Positions 1 through 9,435 are shown, counted from the stretch's first letter. The stretch: DNA of 64,000 nucleotides from Spirochaetaceae bacterium (GCA_017623685.1 JAGAOP010000021.1:37372-101371); one strand, 5' to 3'. Numbers and translations are program-made. Notes: generated by a model not told the origin, from the sequence alone.

Positions 1-1
1 T

Positions 2-2068
2 GATTCAAGGGAATATATTTATACTATAGGAAATCAACAAGAAGGTGACCCTGATTATGTCAAAACATCAGACGCTTTCGCTAAACATCGAGATGGTGAA
101 ACAAATAATCAGAGTCGCATTTTACTATTTCCAGGTTTTATTTGTTCATGGAGAGAAAAATCCACAGATTCAACTTGTGTCCCAGGTCTTTTAGGTCGTA
201 ACGGTTCAGATTTTTCTGCAGCTATAGTAGGTTATGCTTTGGGTGCAAAAAAAGTTGAATTCTGGACAGATGTGGATGGTATATATACCGCTGATCCTCG
301 AATTGTTAAAGATGCAATTCTTGTTGATGACATGACCTACGAAGAAGCCATGGAACTTTCCTTTTTTGGGTCAAAGGTATTGCATCCTAAAACTCTTGCT
401 CCTCTTGTAACAAAGGGTATTGAGGCTTGGAGCCTTAACAGCATGAATCCTGCTGCAAGAGGTACTAGAATTGGACAAGGACCTTTCCCCAGCACAGAAA
501 CAGGTCCTGCTAGAGGAATTTCCTGCCTTAAGGGAACTGCTATGGTTAGTGTGTCTGGTTCTGGAATGAAGGGGCGTAGTGGAATGGCAGCTAGAATTTT
601 TGCTGCTGTTTCACGGGGTGGCATTTCAATCTTACTTATTACCCAATCTAGTTCTGAATATACAATTAGTTTTTGTGTTCGCCAAAGTCAGGCAACTGCA
701 GTTATGGATATTTTAGCCACAGAATTTGACCTTGAAATTCGAGAAAGAGTAATTAATTTAATAGAAGTTCAAGAAAATTGTGCCATTGTTTCAATTGTTG
801 GAGATGGAATGAAACAAAAACGTGGTGTGGCCAGTACTTTTTTTGAAGCATTAGCTAGTCAGGATATTAATATACTTGCTATAGCTCAAGGTTCTTCAGA
901 ACGTTCAATAAGTGTTGTTATTTCTGGTGATGATGGTGATACTGCTGTTAGAATTTCTCATAGATTTTTCTTTAACACAGCTCAAACAATTGAAGTTTTT
1001 GCTTTCGGAGCTGGAACAATTGGTGGTTGCTTAATTGATCAGATTCGGGATCAACAAGAAGATTTGGCTTCTCAAGGAATAGATATTAAGGTAATGGCAA
1101 TCGCTACAATTGACAGAATGATTGTAGCTCCTGGTGGAATTGATTCTAAAGGTCTTGACCTTGCAAATTGGAGAAAGGATGTGGATTCATCTGAAATTCC
1201 TTCTTCTGTTGATACAATTCTTGAATATGTTAAAGAAAAGAAGCCTTTAAACCCAGTTTTTGTGGATTGTACTGCTTCTTACGATTTACCAGAACGATAT
1301 ACAGAAATTCTAGAAGCTGGAATGCATATTGCAACTCCAAATAAACGGGCAAACTCTATGTCAATGGAATATTATCACAAACTTAGAGCTACTGCAAACC
1401 GAATGCATCGTCTCTTTTTATACGAAACAAATGTAGGGGCTGGTTTACCTATTATCGATACGCTACAGAATCTATTTTCTAGTGGTGACAAATTGACAGG
1501 TTTTTATGGAATTATGTCCGGTTCTCTTTCCTACATATTTGGTCGCTTAGACGAAGGTGCTACGTTCAGTCAGGCAGTTCTTGAAGCCCGTGAAAAACGC
1601 TACACAGAACCTGACCCACGAGATGATCTTGCAGGTTTAGATGTGGCTAGAAAGGCTTTAATTATTGCCCGTGAAGCAGGTCTTTCTTTGGAGTTAGAAG
1701 ATATTGTAATCAATAAAGTTTTTCCAGAAGACTTTGATGATACAGGTTCGGTTGATGAATTCCTTAAAAAACTTCCTCAGGTTGATTCTCATTTTGAAAA
1801 GGTTATGCAGCGTCTTAAATCAGAAGGCAAAGTTTTACGTATGGCAGCTTCTATTAAAGACGGAAAGTGTAGTGTAGGTATGATGGAAGTTGATTCAAAT
1901 CATCCGCTTTATCCTGTAAAAGGCTGTGAAAATGCTTTTGTTTTCCACACTCAGCGTTATAGTCCAATTCCTCTTTCTGTTATGGGCTATGGTGCAGGGG
2001 CAGGGGTAACTGCTGCTGGTGTTTTTGGGGATATTTTAAGAACTGTTTCCTGGAATCCAGAAGTTTAA
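2..2068 (+). CDS. thrA: Bifunctional aspartate kinase / homoserine dehydrogenase, partial (5' end outside window)
   Basis: The enzyme catalyses the first and third steps of the aspartate pathway (aspartyl phosphate formation; aspartate semialdehyde to homoserine) toward threonine, methionine and isoleucine. The frame is open from base 2, so the N-terminal roughly 130 residues of the kinase lie outside the window; 688 residues are visible. The kinase part shows GRNGSDFSAA and the FWTDVDGIYTADPR loop. Two ACT regulatory domains follow (about residues 175-325 of the visible part). The homoserine dehydrogenase then opens with the nucleotide-binding FGAGTIGG and carries NKRANS, GAGLPII, GIMSGSLSYIF and the catalytic-region DLAGLDVARK. 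The fused, ACT-containing form is normally feedback-regulated by threonine (family knowledge). It is followed 20 bp later by the aroF-pheA fusion. Confidence 0.95.
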   Translation, partial: DSREYIYTIGNQQEGDPDYVKTSDAFAKHRDGETNNQSRILLFPGFICSWREKSTDSTCVPGLLGRNGSDFSAAIVGYALGAKKVEFWTDVDGIYTADPRIVKDAILVDDMTYEEAMELSFFGSKVLHPKTLAPLVTKGIEAWSLNSMNPAARGTRIGQGPFPSTETGPARGISCLKGTAMVSVSGSGMKGRSGMAARIFAAVSRGGISILLITQSSSEYTISFCVRQSQATAVMDILATEFDLEIRERVINLIEVQENCAIVSIVGDGMKQKRGVASTFFEALASQDINILAIAQGSSERSISVVISGDDGDTAVRISHRFFFNTAQTIEVFAFGAGTIGGCLIDQIRDQQEDLASQGIDIKVMAIATIDRMIVAPGGIDSKGLDLANWRKDVDSSEIPSSVDTILEYVKEKKPLNPVFVDCTASYDLPERYTEILEAGMHIATPNKRANSMSMEYYHKLRATANRMHRLFLYETNVGAGLPIIDTLQNLFSSGDKLTGFYGIMSGSLSYIFGRLDEGATFSQAVLEAREKRYTEPDPRDDLAGLDVARKALIIAREAGLSLELEDIVINKVFPEDFDDTGSVDEFLKKLPQVDSHFEKVMQRLKSEGKVLRMAASIKDGKCSVGMMEVDSNHPLYPVKGCENAFVFHTQRYSPIPLSVMGYGAGAGVTAAGVFGDILRTVSWNPEV

Positions 2069-2088
2069 TTTATAAGAAGGTCTATAAA

Positions 2089-4050
2089 ATGGTAATCGTA
2101 CTAAAAAAAGGAATCCCAGAGCAAGAAAAAAACAACTTGCGTGATTTTTTGATAAGAAATAAATTTCGAGTGAACGAAATTGCAGGGGATGAAGATACAA
2201 TTTTTGGTGCAGTTGGAAAACTTTCTATTGATCCAAGAGAAGTTGAAATTCTTCCTGGGGTTGAAAGAGTAATTCCAATTTCAAAACCATATAAAATGGC
2301 TAGTCGGGAATATAAAAAAGAAAATTCAATTTTTGAAGTTCCAAATAATCGTGGACAAATTATAAGAATTGGTGGACAAAGAGTTGTTGCTATTGCCGGT
2401 CCTTGTGCTGTAGAAAGCCTTGAACAAATGATGGCGGTTGCGGAACGAGTTTCTGCTGCAGGTGCTGTTATGCTAAGAGGTGGTGCATTTAAGCCAAGAA
2501 CTAGCCCCTATGCTTTTCAAGGTTTAGGTGAAGAAGGTGTAAAAATATTAAAGCAGGCTGGAGACGCTTACGGATTACCCATTGTTACAGAAATCGTTTC
2601 TGCGGAACATATTCCTGTGATGAAGGATTATGTTGATGTATACCAAATCGGTGCCAGAAACATGCAAAATTTTGAGCTTTTGAAAAAAGTAGGAGCTTTA
2701 GGTATACCTGTAATTTTAAAACGTGGTCTTTCTGCTACAATTGAAGAATGGCTTATGGCAGCAGAATATCTTCTTTCAAGTGGAACAGATAAGGTTGTAC
2801 TTTGTGAAAGGGGTATTCGTACTTATGAAAAAGCTACTAGAAATACTTTAGATTTATCTGCAATACCGATACTTCGTTCTTTAACCCATTTGCCAATTAT
2901 TGTTGACCCAAGCCATGCTGTTGGAATTAGAGACAAGGTACCTCCCATGGGGCTTGCTGCTATTGCTGCTGATGCAGACGGAATTATTGTGGAGGTTCAT
3001 TGTGACCCAGATAAGGCTATGTCTGATGGGGCTCAATCCTTGTATCCAGAGCAATTTGAAAAACTTATGCGAGACATTGATGTACTTGCACCGGTTGTAG
3101 GAAAAGAAATTGCCAGAATTAGAGGATTGCCTAAGCCAAGTGTAATTCATTCCGAAAATCATACTGAAACAGACAAAGTTATTTGTGCTTTTTCTGGCGG
3201 AAGAGGTGCTTATGCAGAGCAGGCTATCGGATTATATTTTGGACAAGATGCAAAGCCTTTAGCTGTTAATTCATTTAGGGAAATATTTCAAGCTGTTGCA
3301 GATGGTAAGGCTGATTTTGGTATGGTTCCCATTGAAAATAGCCTTGCAGGTTCTGTTTTTGACAATTATGATAATTTATTAAGATTTCAGGATATTAGCA
3401 TTAAAGGTGCTGTTACTTTGCGTATAGAACATTCACTTTTAGCAAAGCCAGGGGCAACTTTAGATACGATTAAAAATGTATATTCTCATCCCCACGGTTT
3501 TCCTCAATGCAAAGATTTTTTGGATAAATATAAATGGATTCACATTGATTCCGTTTCTACAGCAACAGCAGCTCAAATTGTTGCAGAAAAAGATTCAATA
3601 GAAAATGCTGCCATTGCTTCTGGAATTACCTCTGAATACTATAAACTAGAGGTACTCGCTTCTGGAATTGAATCAGATCCAAGAAATTATACTCGCTTTG
3701 TTGTAATTGCTCCAAACCATGTTTCTATATCTTCTGTAGCAAAGGATTCAATGTGTAATTGTGCAAATAATATGGCAAATAAGGCTTCCATTGTTTTTGC
3801 TACGAAAAATGAACCTGGAGCTTTGTATGATTGTCTTGGAATTTTTCATCAACGGCAACTTAATATGACTCGTCTTGAATCTCGACCAATACAAGGCCAA
3901 CCTTGGAGATATATGTTTTATGTAGATTTGCAACTTGAAACTTCAAAGTTTGCAGATTCAAAAAAATTAATTGAAGATGCTATTGCTAGCTTAAAAAATA
4001 AAGCAGAAGACGTAAGACTATTAGGATTGTATAATGAAAGGAGCGTATAA
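2089..4050 (+). CDS. Fused DAHP synthase (type I-beta) - prephenate dehydratase
   Basis: This 653-residue protein joins the first step of aromatic biosynthesis (PEP + erythrose 4-phosphate to DAHP) to a late phenylalanine step (prephenate to phenylpyruvate). Residues 1-75 look like the ferredoxin-like regulatory domain of Thermotoga-type DAHP synthases. The synthase barrel follows, with AIAGPCAVES near 101-110 and GGAFKPRTSPYAFQG. From about residue 358 a prephenate dehydratase begins (CAFSGGRGAYAEQA), with the NYTRF motif near 533-537 and an ACT domain carrying ESRPIQGQPW near 597. No chorismate mutase domain is visible, so that activity must be encoded elsewhere. Start ATG is preceded by AAGAAGG. 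The stop codon abuts the ilvN start. DAHP synthase-chorismate mutase fusions are well known; this pairing is less usual. Confidence 0.93.
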   Translation: MVIVLKKGIPEQEKNNLRDFLIRNKFRVNEIAGDEDTIFGAVGKLSIDPREVEILPGVERVIPISKPYKMASREYKKENSIFEVPNNRGQIIRIGGQRVVAIAGPCAVESLEQMMAVAERVSAAGAVMLRGGAFKPRTSPYAFQGLGEEGVKILKQAGDAYGLPIVTEIVSAEHIPVMKDYVDVYQIGARNMQNFELLKKVGALGIPVILKRGLSATIEEWLMAAEYLLSSGTDKVVLCERGIRTYEKATRNTLDLSAIPILRSLTHLPIIVDPSHAVGIRDKVPPMGLAAIAADADGIIVEVHCDPDKAMSDGAQSLYPEQFEKLMRDIDVLAPVVGKEIARIRGLPKPSVIHSENHTETDKVICAFSGGRGAYAEQAIGLYFGQDAKPLAVNSFREIFQAVADGKADFGMVPIENSLAGSVFDNYDNLLRFQDISIKGAVTLRIEHSLLAKPGATLDTIKNVYSHPHGFPQCKDFLDKYKWIHIDSVSTATAAQIVAEKDSIENAAIASGITSEYYKLEVLASGIESDPRNYTRFVVIAPNHVSISSVAKDSMCNCANNMANKASIVFATKNEPGALYDCLGIFHQRQLNMTRLESRPIQGQPWRYMFYVDLQLETSKFADSKKLIEDAIASLKNKAEDVRLLGLYNERSV

Positions 4051-4051
4051 T

Positions 4052-4543
4052 ATGCAAAGATATGTTTTGTCCGTTTTGGTAGAAAACCATGCAGGTGTAT
4101 TAAGTCGTGTTTCAGGTCTATTTAGTCGACGTGGCTATAATATTGATAGTTTAACAGTAGGTGAAACTCACAACCCCGGTCAATCTCGTATGACTATAGT
4201 AGTTAGCGGAGACGAATATATTTTAGACCAAATAAAAAAACAACTTTCTAAATTGGTAGAAGTTATTTCGATTATTCACTGTGTACCATCAGAAACAGTT
4301 GTAAGAGAAATGGCCTTGATTAAGGTTTGTGCTGCAGGTGATAAAAGAATTGGTGTTATTGAAACTGCAAATATTTTCCGTGCTAGAATTGTTGATGTTG
4401 CAGTTGAGTCTGTGGTGATAGAAGTAACCGGTAGCGAAGACAAGGTTGCAAGCCTTATTCGATTACTAGAACCATACGGAATCAAAGAACTTGTACGCAC
4501 AGGTCTTACCGCCATGGGAAGAGGCGAAGGTATTTTGGAATAG
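4052..4543 (+). CDS. ilvN: Acetolactate synthase small (regulatory) subunit
   Basis: This is the regulatory partner of acetolactate synthase in valine, leucine and isoleucine synthesis. It has 163 residues from the ATG at 4052, chosen because AAAGGAG lies 8 bases upstream; an ATG at 4034 inside the preceding gene is less likely. The N-terminal ACT domain has the family sequence VLVENHAGVLSRVSGLFSRR and GYNIDSLTVGET. The C-terminal domain contains MALIKVCA and the segment ending GIKELVRTGLTAMGRG. No catalytic IlvB subunit is encoded in the window, so the partner must lie elsewhere. The gene sits one base after the aroF-pheA stop codon, giving three consecutive ACT-domain genes in one apparent operon. 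Confidence 0.95.
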   Translation: MQRYVLSVLVENHAGVLSRVSGLFSRRGYNIDSLTVGETHNPGQSRMTIVVSGDEYILDQIKKQLSKLVEVISIIHCVPSETVVREMALIKVCAAGDKRIGVIETANIFRARIVDVAVESVVIEVTGSEDKVASLIRLLEPYGIKELVRTGLTAMGRGEGILE

Positions 4544-4547
4544 AATT

Positions 4548-5693
4548 ATGTCCATGATTTTCCCCATGTTTTTTTTATTCACCGTATATGGAGTGGTGAG
4601 TGCTTATTTGCCAATTATGCTTAGGGGTATTGGTTATTCTGTAAGTCAAGTTGGTATTTTAATGGGGATTTTTGAAGTTGCAGGTCTTGTGTTTCCGTTA
4701 GCAATGGGCTCTTTAGTAGAAAAAAAAGGCAACTATGGTGTGCCTATGTTGCTTTTAGCTTTTTTGTTAATGATTATTCCTTTGCCTATGATAGGTCTTA
4801 AAGGATTTTGGGTTACTTCAATTTGCCTTAGTTTATATGCAATAGGTTACAAAGGTTCTGTTCCAGTGGTGGATTCTTTTACCAACCGACTTTTGGGAGA
4901 AAATCGAAACAATTACGGTAAAATTCGAGTGGCAGGATCCATTGGTTTTGTGATGACCACATTATTACTTCAGTTTTTTGGTAATTCAAATACTAGTACT
5001 TTATTTGAGTATCAGTTATGGTTTATTATTCCTGGTTCATTATATACAATTAGTATTTTTTTTGTTCCAAAGGTATTTAAAACTGATTCAAAAGAAGTTG
5101 CCACTAAACTAGAGTATCACAATGTTTCAACAGATAATTCTAAGTTTTCATCAAGATATTGGATTGGGTTGATGCTAATTTTTCTTTCCTTTTTAGGATT
5201 AACACCTGCAACAAAACTTTTTTCTCTTTATGTAACTGAATTTCTTAATTCCAACATGGCTCCAGCCTTGTGGGCTTTATCTGCTGCATCTGAAATACCC
5301 TTTATGTTTTTTTCTGGAAGGTTTATAAAAAAATTTGGCAGTTTTGGATTAATTATTTTTTGCACAGGAACTGTTGTGCTCAGAATGATTTTATATATTC
5401 TTTTCCCATCAATTTTTGGAGCCATTTTAGGTCAATTATTAAACTCTATAACCTATGGATTATTTCATCCTGCAGCAGTTATTTTTGTTACAGAAAATGC
5501 ACCCTCTGGTAAACTTATGATTAGTATGTCTATGTATTCAATTTTAGCTGTGGGTTTGGCAAATGTTCTTGGAAATTCTTTTGGTGGTATAATGATAGAT
5601 AATTTTGGATACACAGTTACCTTTTTGTCCTTTGGGATGTTGCCCTTTGTGGGACTTATATTTTATTATTTTACACGGAAAAAAATATGCTAG
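4548..5693 (+). CDS. Major facilitator superfamily transporter
   Basis: A 381-residue inner-membrane protein with about 12 hydrophobic helices and the overall pattern of the LacY/MFS_1-like branch: a first helix (MFFLFTVYGVVSAYLPIML), then GYSVSQVGILMGIFEVAGL, and a loop with ENRNNYGKIRVAGSIGF resembling the conserved arginine/glycine segment between helices 4 and 5. The substrate cannot be inferred. ATG 4548 is preferred because it lies just after the ilvN stop; an in-frame upstream start at 4491 would overlap ilvN by 53 bp. The ribosome binding site is poor (GGAA about 7 bases upstream). The gene overlaps the next one by 7 bp (ATGCTAG). Confidence 0.8.
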   Translation: MSMIFPMFFLFTVYGVVSAYLPIMLRGIGYSVSQVGILMGIFEVAGLVFPLAMGSLVEKKGNYGVPMLLLAFLLMIIPLPMIGLKGFWVTSICLSLYAIGYKGSVPVVDSFTNRLLGENRNNYGKIRVAGSIGFVMTTLLLQFFGNSNTSTLFEYQLWFIIPGSLYTISIFFVPKVFKTDSKEVATKLEYHNVSTDNSKFSSRYWIGLMLIFLSFLGLTPATKLFSLYVTEFLNSNMAPALWALSAASEIPFMFFSGRFIKKFGSFGLIIFCTGTVVLRMILYILFPSIFGAILGQLLNSITYGLFHPAAVIFVTENAPSGKLMISMSMYSILAVGLANVLGNSFGGIMIDNFGYTVTFLSFGMLPFVGLIFYYFTRKKIC

Positions 5694-6448
5694 CTGTTTT
5701 TGTAAATTGTGGTGCAATAATTTTAGGCTCAATTATTGGTCTGTTATTTTCAAAAAAAATAACAGGTGAATTGTCTTCTATTGTTCAAACAGGTGCTGGT
5801 GTTGTTACCATAGTTATGGGTATACAAATGGCATTTGAATATCAAAATATCATTTTTCTAGCAGTTTCTTTAATTGCAGGGGGAATTCTTGGTACTTTGC
5901 TGGACATAGATGGAAAAATTTTTCGCATGGGAGAAGCCTTAGGTCGTCTTACTTTACGAAAACAAAGAACAGTTATAGAAGAAATTGATGTTGCTACAAG
6001 GGTAAAATCTGGTTCTAATGGGGATGAACAAAATTCAACAAATTTTGCCTACGGTTTTTTAAATGCTTCTGTTCTTTTTTGTGTTGGAGCAATGGCAATT
6101 CTCGGTTCAATGAAAGCTGGAATAGATAAAGATTACACAATTATTTTTACAAAATCGGTACTAGATGGTTTTATGGCTATAGTTTTTACAGCTGCAATGG
6201 GAATCGGCACTGCTTTTTCTGCGATTTCTGTATTTATTTATCAAGGTGCATTAACTTTACTTGCCACCCTTGTTGCTCCCTACGCAGATGAAGTCCTTAT
6301 TGCTGAACTTACTGCTTCTGGTGGCGCTTTAATTGTAATGATTGGAATCAATTTAATTGGTATCAAAGAAATTAAAACTGCAAATTATTTACCAGGGGTA
6401 GTTCTTTCTGTTATATTTGTTTTAATTCAAAGAGTTTTTATTTCATAA
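5687..6448 (+). CDS. DUF554-type membrane protein
   Basis: A 253-residue, strongly hydrophobic protein with about seven predicted membrane segments. The beginning (VNCGAIILGSIIGLLFSKKI) and the segments GAGVVTIVMGIQMAFE, FLNASVLFCVGAMAILGSMKAG and KSVLDGFMAIVFTAAMGIGTAFSA match the pattern I recall for DUF554 (YdfK/YqgA-like) proteins, a family of unconfirmed, possibly transport, function. The ATG overlaps the end of the upstream transporter gene (7 bp), which suggests translational coupling. A 78-bp gap follows before argD, holding a TATAAT at 6477-6482 without a convincing -35. Confidence 0.75.
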   Translation: MLAVFVNCGAIILGSIIGLLFSKKITGELSSIVQTGAGVVTIVMGIQMAFEYQNIIFLAVSLIAGGILGTLLDIDGKIFRMGEALGRLTLRKQRTVIEEIDVATRVKSGSNGDEQNSTNFAYGFLNASVLFCVGAMAILGSMKAGIDKDYTIIFTKSVLDGFMAIVFTAAMGIGTAFSAISVFIYQGALTLLATLVAPYADEVLIAELTASGGALIVMIGINLIGIKEIKTANYLPGVVLSVIFVLIQRVFIS

Positions 6449-6526
6449 AATAATTTTATAGTGTATAAAATTTGAATATAATGCTGTTTCTCATTACATT
6501 AGGAAGCAGTAAAAATAGGAGAAGTG

Positions 6527-7690
6527 ATGAGTAAAGTAGTTGTTAATAATTACAGTAGTTTCCAAGTTGAATTTGTTCAGGGTACAGGTTCAACCTTAAT
6601 CGATACAAATAATAAAGAATATATAGATTTTGTTTCAGGTATTGGTGTTAATTGTCTTGGGCACAATCATCCTAAATTGGTTCAGGCCTTGCAAGATCAA
6701 ACTACAAAGATGATTCATATTTCTAATTATTATCATTCTGATATTGGTGTTGCTTATGCAAAAAAAATTCTTTCTGCAACCAATATGGAAAGAATTTATT
6801 TTGGTAATTCAGGGGCAGAAGCCAATGAATGTGCTATTAAATTGGCTAGAAAATATGGATGGCTAAACAAAACCCATGAAAATGCCGAAAAAAATATTAT
6901 TGTAACACTAAAAAAATCTTTTCATGGAAGGACATTGGCAACATTAAAGGCAACTGGACAAGATAAATTCCATGTTGATGCCTTTGCACCTTATCCAGAA
7001 GGATTTAGATACATCCAAGCTGGTGACTATCAATCTTTGGATTCTATTTTTGATGAAAGAGTTTGTGCCTTTATGTTGGAATGTGTTCAAGGTGAGGGTG
7101 ATGTAAACCTTATTGATAAAGAATGGGCAAAGGCTGCATCTAGTGCTGCAAGAAAGGTTGGAGCATTGATTATTTGTGATGAAGTTCAAACGGGAATGGG
7201 TAGAACTGGACAATTACTTGCTTCCAATGATTTAGATATTAATCCTGATGTAATTACCTTGGCAAAGGGAATTGCAGGGGGTATTCCCATGGGAGCTTGT
7301 ATTTTTAGAGGAAAGGCAGCTGATGTATTTGTGGCTGGTGATCATCAATCTACTTTTGCAGGTAATCCATTGGCCTGCAGGGCAGCAAATGTGGTTTTAG
7401 ATGAATTAACGGCTCCAGGTTTTTTAGAGAGGGTTCAGAATGTGGGAAATAAAATTCGCCAAACTGTTGATTCATGGAATCTAATATGTATAAAAGAGAT
7501 TAGAGGTAAAGGGTTAATGATAGGAATTGATGTAGAACAAAATGCTTATGAAATACAAAAAAAGTGCCTAGAAAAAGGTTTATGTATTTCAACAGCAGGG
7601 GCTAATACATTAAGATTTTTACCTCCTCTTGTAATTACTGATTTAGAAATTGAAAAAGGTTTAGCGGTACTAAAGGAGGTTTTGAGTTAG
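6527..7690 (+). CDS. argD: Acetylornithine (or related ornithine/GABA-type) aminotransferase
   Basis: A class III PLP-dependent aminotransferase of 387 residues, the usual ArgD length. Visible motifs are FVSGIGVNCLGHNHP, GNSGAEANECAIKLAR (cofactor phosphate site), FHGRTLATLKATG, IICDEVQTGMGRTG with the PLP-ring aspartate, and TLAKGIAGGIPMGA with the Schiff-base lysine. The likely reaction is N-acetylornithine + 2-oxoglutarate to N-acetylglutamate semialdehyde + glutamate in arginine synthesis. No other arg gene is nearby, so a succinylornithine or other omega-aminotransferase role cannot be excluded. Start is the ATG at 6527, behind AGGAG at 6517-6521; a GTG at 6524 sits inside that site. Confidence 0.85.
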   Translation: MSKVVVNNYSSFQVEFVQGTGSTLIDTNNKEYIDFVSGIGVNCLGHNHPKLVQALQDQTTKMIHISNYYHSDIGVAYAKKILSATNMERIYFGNSGAEANECAIKLARKYGWLNKTHENAEKNIIVTLKKSFHGRTLATLKATGQDKFHVDAFAPYPEGFRYIQAGDYQSLDSIFDERVCAFMLECVQGEGDVNLIDKEWAKAASSAARKVGALIICDEVQTGMGRTGQLLASNDLDINPDVITLAKGIAGGIPMGACIFRGKAADVFVAGDHQSTFAGNPLACRAANVVLDELTAPGFLERVQNVGNKIRQTVDSWNLICIKEIRGKGLMIGIDVEQNAYEIQKKCLEKGLCISTAGANTLRFLPPLVITDLEIEKGLAVLKEVLS

Positions 7691-7737
7691 AAAACTGTCT
7701 GTTTTATTTGTTATTTATCATTGACAGGCTTTTTTTT
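7691..7737 (+). terminator. Weak terminator-like hairpin after argD
   Basis: CTGTC (7695-7699) can pair with GACAG (7723-7727) across a 23-base loop, followed by a T-rich run. The stem is short and the loop long, so this is weak. The right arm overlaps the -35 box of the next promoter. Confidence 0.3.
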
Positions 7738-7749
7738 CTATTCTAATAT
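7721..7749 (+). promoter_or_regulatory. Strong sigma-70-like promoter with predicted leaderless start
   Basis: A perfect TTGACA at 7721-7726 is followed by a 17-bp spacer and TAATAT at 7744-7749. The expected transcription start, about 7 bases after the -10, falls on the ATG at 7756. There is no Shine-Dalgarno sequence, so the mRNA would begin at or next to the start codon. Confidence 0.7.
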
Positions 7750-7755
7750 ATTATT

Positions 7756-9435
7756 ATGGATTCCTATACATCATTTGATCGATTGGTTTCAAGGTTATCA
7801 TCATCTGAACGAACTGCTTTGCTTGAAAAACTTCAAACTAAAGTTGATCCTGAAAGTCAGTCTCTGGTTTCTGTTGAACTTTCTGGGGGGGGATCATATA
7901 AGGATATTGAATTACAATACAAATCTGAATCTATTTTTGTGCGAATTTGGTTGTTTCTTAAATCAATTTTTTCAAATACTGATGTTAAAGTTTTGTATAA
8001 TGCCCAATTAGTTTCAGGACGAGCTAAATACGTAGAAAAAAATTATCCAAATTTAATTGATTCTTATAAGCGTGTTTTTGTTCAAGGTTTTTACGAAAGA
8101 TTAGAAGAATTAGCTTCATGTGCTGATTTTTTTAAAGACGGAATTTCTGCCTACCTGTCAGATTCTGGGGAATTTTATGTTTTCCTTTCATCTTTAATAG
8201 CACCAGAAATTGCTCGCCAAATTTCTCAAGAAGTTAATCCATCTAATTTACCATTTGATCGAGAAGTTACAAATGAATTGAGAGTATCTCTTGTTCGCAA
8301 AATGGAAAATATAATTCAAAGTTTGCCTGCTGTAAAAAGAGCAGCTTTATATAATGCAGTTTGTTGTGTAGATTGGCTTCGATATTTTGTGCAATTACCT
8401 TTTGCCAGAATTTTAAATTCATTTTCAGATGAAAACGGAAGAAAGGTTTGTTCTTTTGAAACTATAAAAAATGATATATCTATACTTGCAAAAGTTTTAT
8501 GTAATGGAAAATGCATTGAATCAGAGGTTTTGGAAGCATTATTTGTTTTTTCAGGCAATAGAGATTCTGAAACCAATGAAAACTATTCTGAGCAGTTTGA
8601 AAAATATATAGAAACTGCATCTTCTAGAATTTCCATGATAAAAATGTTTATAACAACTGTTCCACTTCGTTCTATTGGTGCTGTAGTGAATATGGATGCT
8701 TTTTGGTTACCAGATAGACCTGAAGGATCAGAAGATTGGTTTGTTAAATACAAAAATACTTGGCGAAAAGCCTTTGATAAGCAATGGGAACAATGGCTTT
8801 CCGATAGAAAAAAAGATGTAATCCTTTCTTCTATGACAAAAACTTTTGGTTTCCAAAATATTCCTTTGTTGCCAAATCGTCCATGGGCAAAAATTTTCGG
8901 TGGTGTACATTTTGCTTATGATTATTCAATGGGTTTTATTTATGAGTTTTATAAAAGTGTATATCCTGAATACAGAAGGATTCTTAAGGTTTTAATGCTA
9001 GAAGGAGTTTTTTACTTAAAAGATAATCTTGTGGAACTTACTGATTCTTGTGCAGAAATGGACCATCAAGAAGAATTATTAAATAAACTTATTATTCGAC
9101 TTGAAGAAGATGGTGAAACAGGTCTTTTATTTGAAAAACTAAAATACGATAATCTTCACACCCCTAGAGGAAAAGCTCGGTTAGATTCCTTAGTGAAATC
9201 TCTCGAAACTGAATCTGCTGTTATTTTAGGTCAATGGTGTGGGTCAGCTCGTTCAATTCAAATGATTTTAAATGGTGTAATTTCAGGTGTTAGAAATAAT
9301 AGATACGATACTATTTCTAACCTTGCTTCTATTCAAGGAAAAAATAATAGTGATTTCCGCAAAAAAATGATAGAAGTTCAAAGTGGATTTATTACTGCTT
9401 TAGAAGCAATTAAAGAGCTAGAAACTTTGAAATAG
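7756..9435 (+). CDS. Treponeme-type protein of unknown function (possibly DUF5312)
   Basis: I do not recognise a function. The 559-residue protein has no signal peptide. It is rich in amphipathic helix, and one segment near residues 66-75 (IFVRIWLFLKSIF) is hydrophobic but too short for a clear membrane span. The N-terminal FDRLVSRLSSSERTALLEKL and the adjoining region resemble what I remember of DUF5312, a family known almost only from treponemes; this is a recollection, not a search. The start is fixed by the promoter immediately upstream and by the absence of a ribosome binding site. The downstream pgeF begins 7 bp after the stop and is probably co-transcribed. Confidence 0.75.
   Translation: MDSYTSFDRLVSRLSSSERTALLEKLQTKVDPESQSLVSVELSGGGSYKDIELQYKSESIFVRIWLFLKSIFSNTDVKVLYNAQLVSGRAKYVEKNYPNLIDSYKRVFVQGFYERLEELASCADFFKDGISAYLSDSGEFYVFLSSLIAPEIARQISQEVNPSNLPFDREVTNELRVSLVRKMENIIQSLPAVKRAALYNAVCCVDWLRYFVQLPFARILNSFSDENGRKVCSFETIKNDISILAKVLCNGKCIESEVLEALFVFSGNRDSETNENYSEQFEKYIETASSRISMIKMFITTVPLRSIGAVVNMDAFWLPDRPEGSEDWFVKYKNTWRKAFDKQWEQWLSDRKKDVILSSMTKTFGFQNIPLLPNRPWAKIFGGVHFAYDYSMGFIYEFYKSVYPEYRRILKVLMLEGVFYLKDNLVELTDSCAEMDHQEELLNKLIIRLEEDGETGLLFEKLKYDNLHTPRGKARLDSLVKSLETESAVILGQWCGSARSIQMILNGVISGVRNNRYDTISNLASIQGKNNSDFRKKMIEVQSGFITALEAIKELETLK

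Noticed and set aside
337..624. 95-codon minus-strand frame inside thrA
   Set aside because: It is the antisense shadow of the kinase/ACT region.
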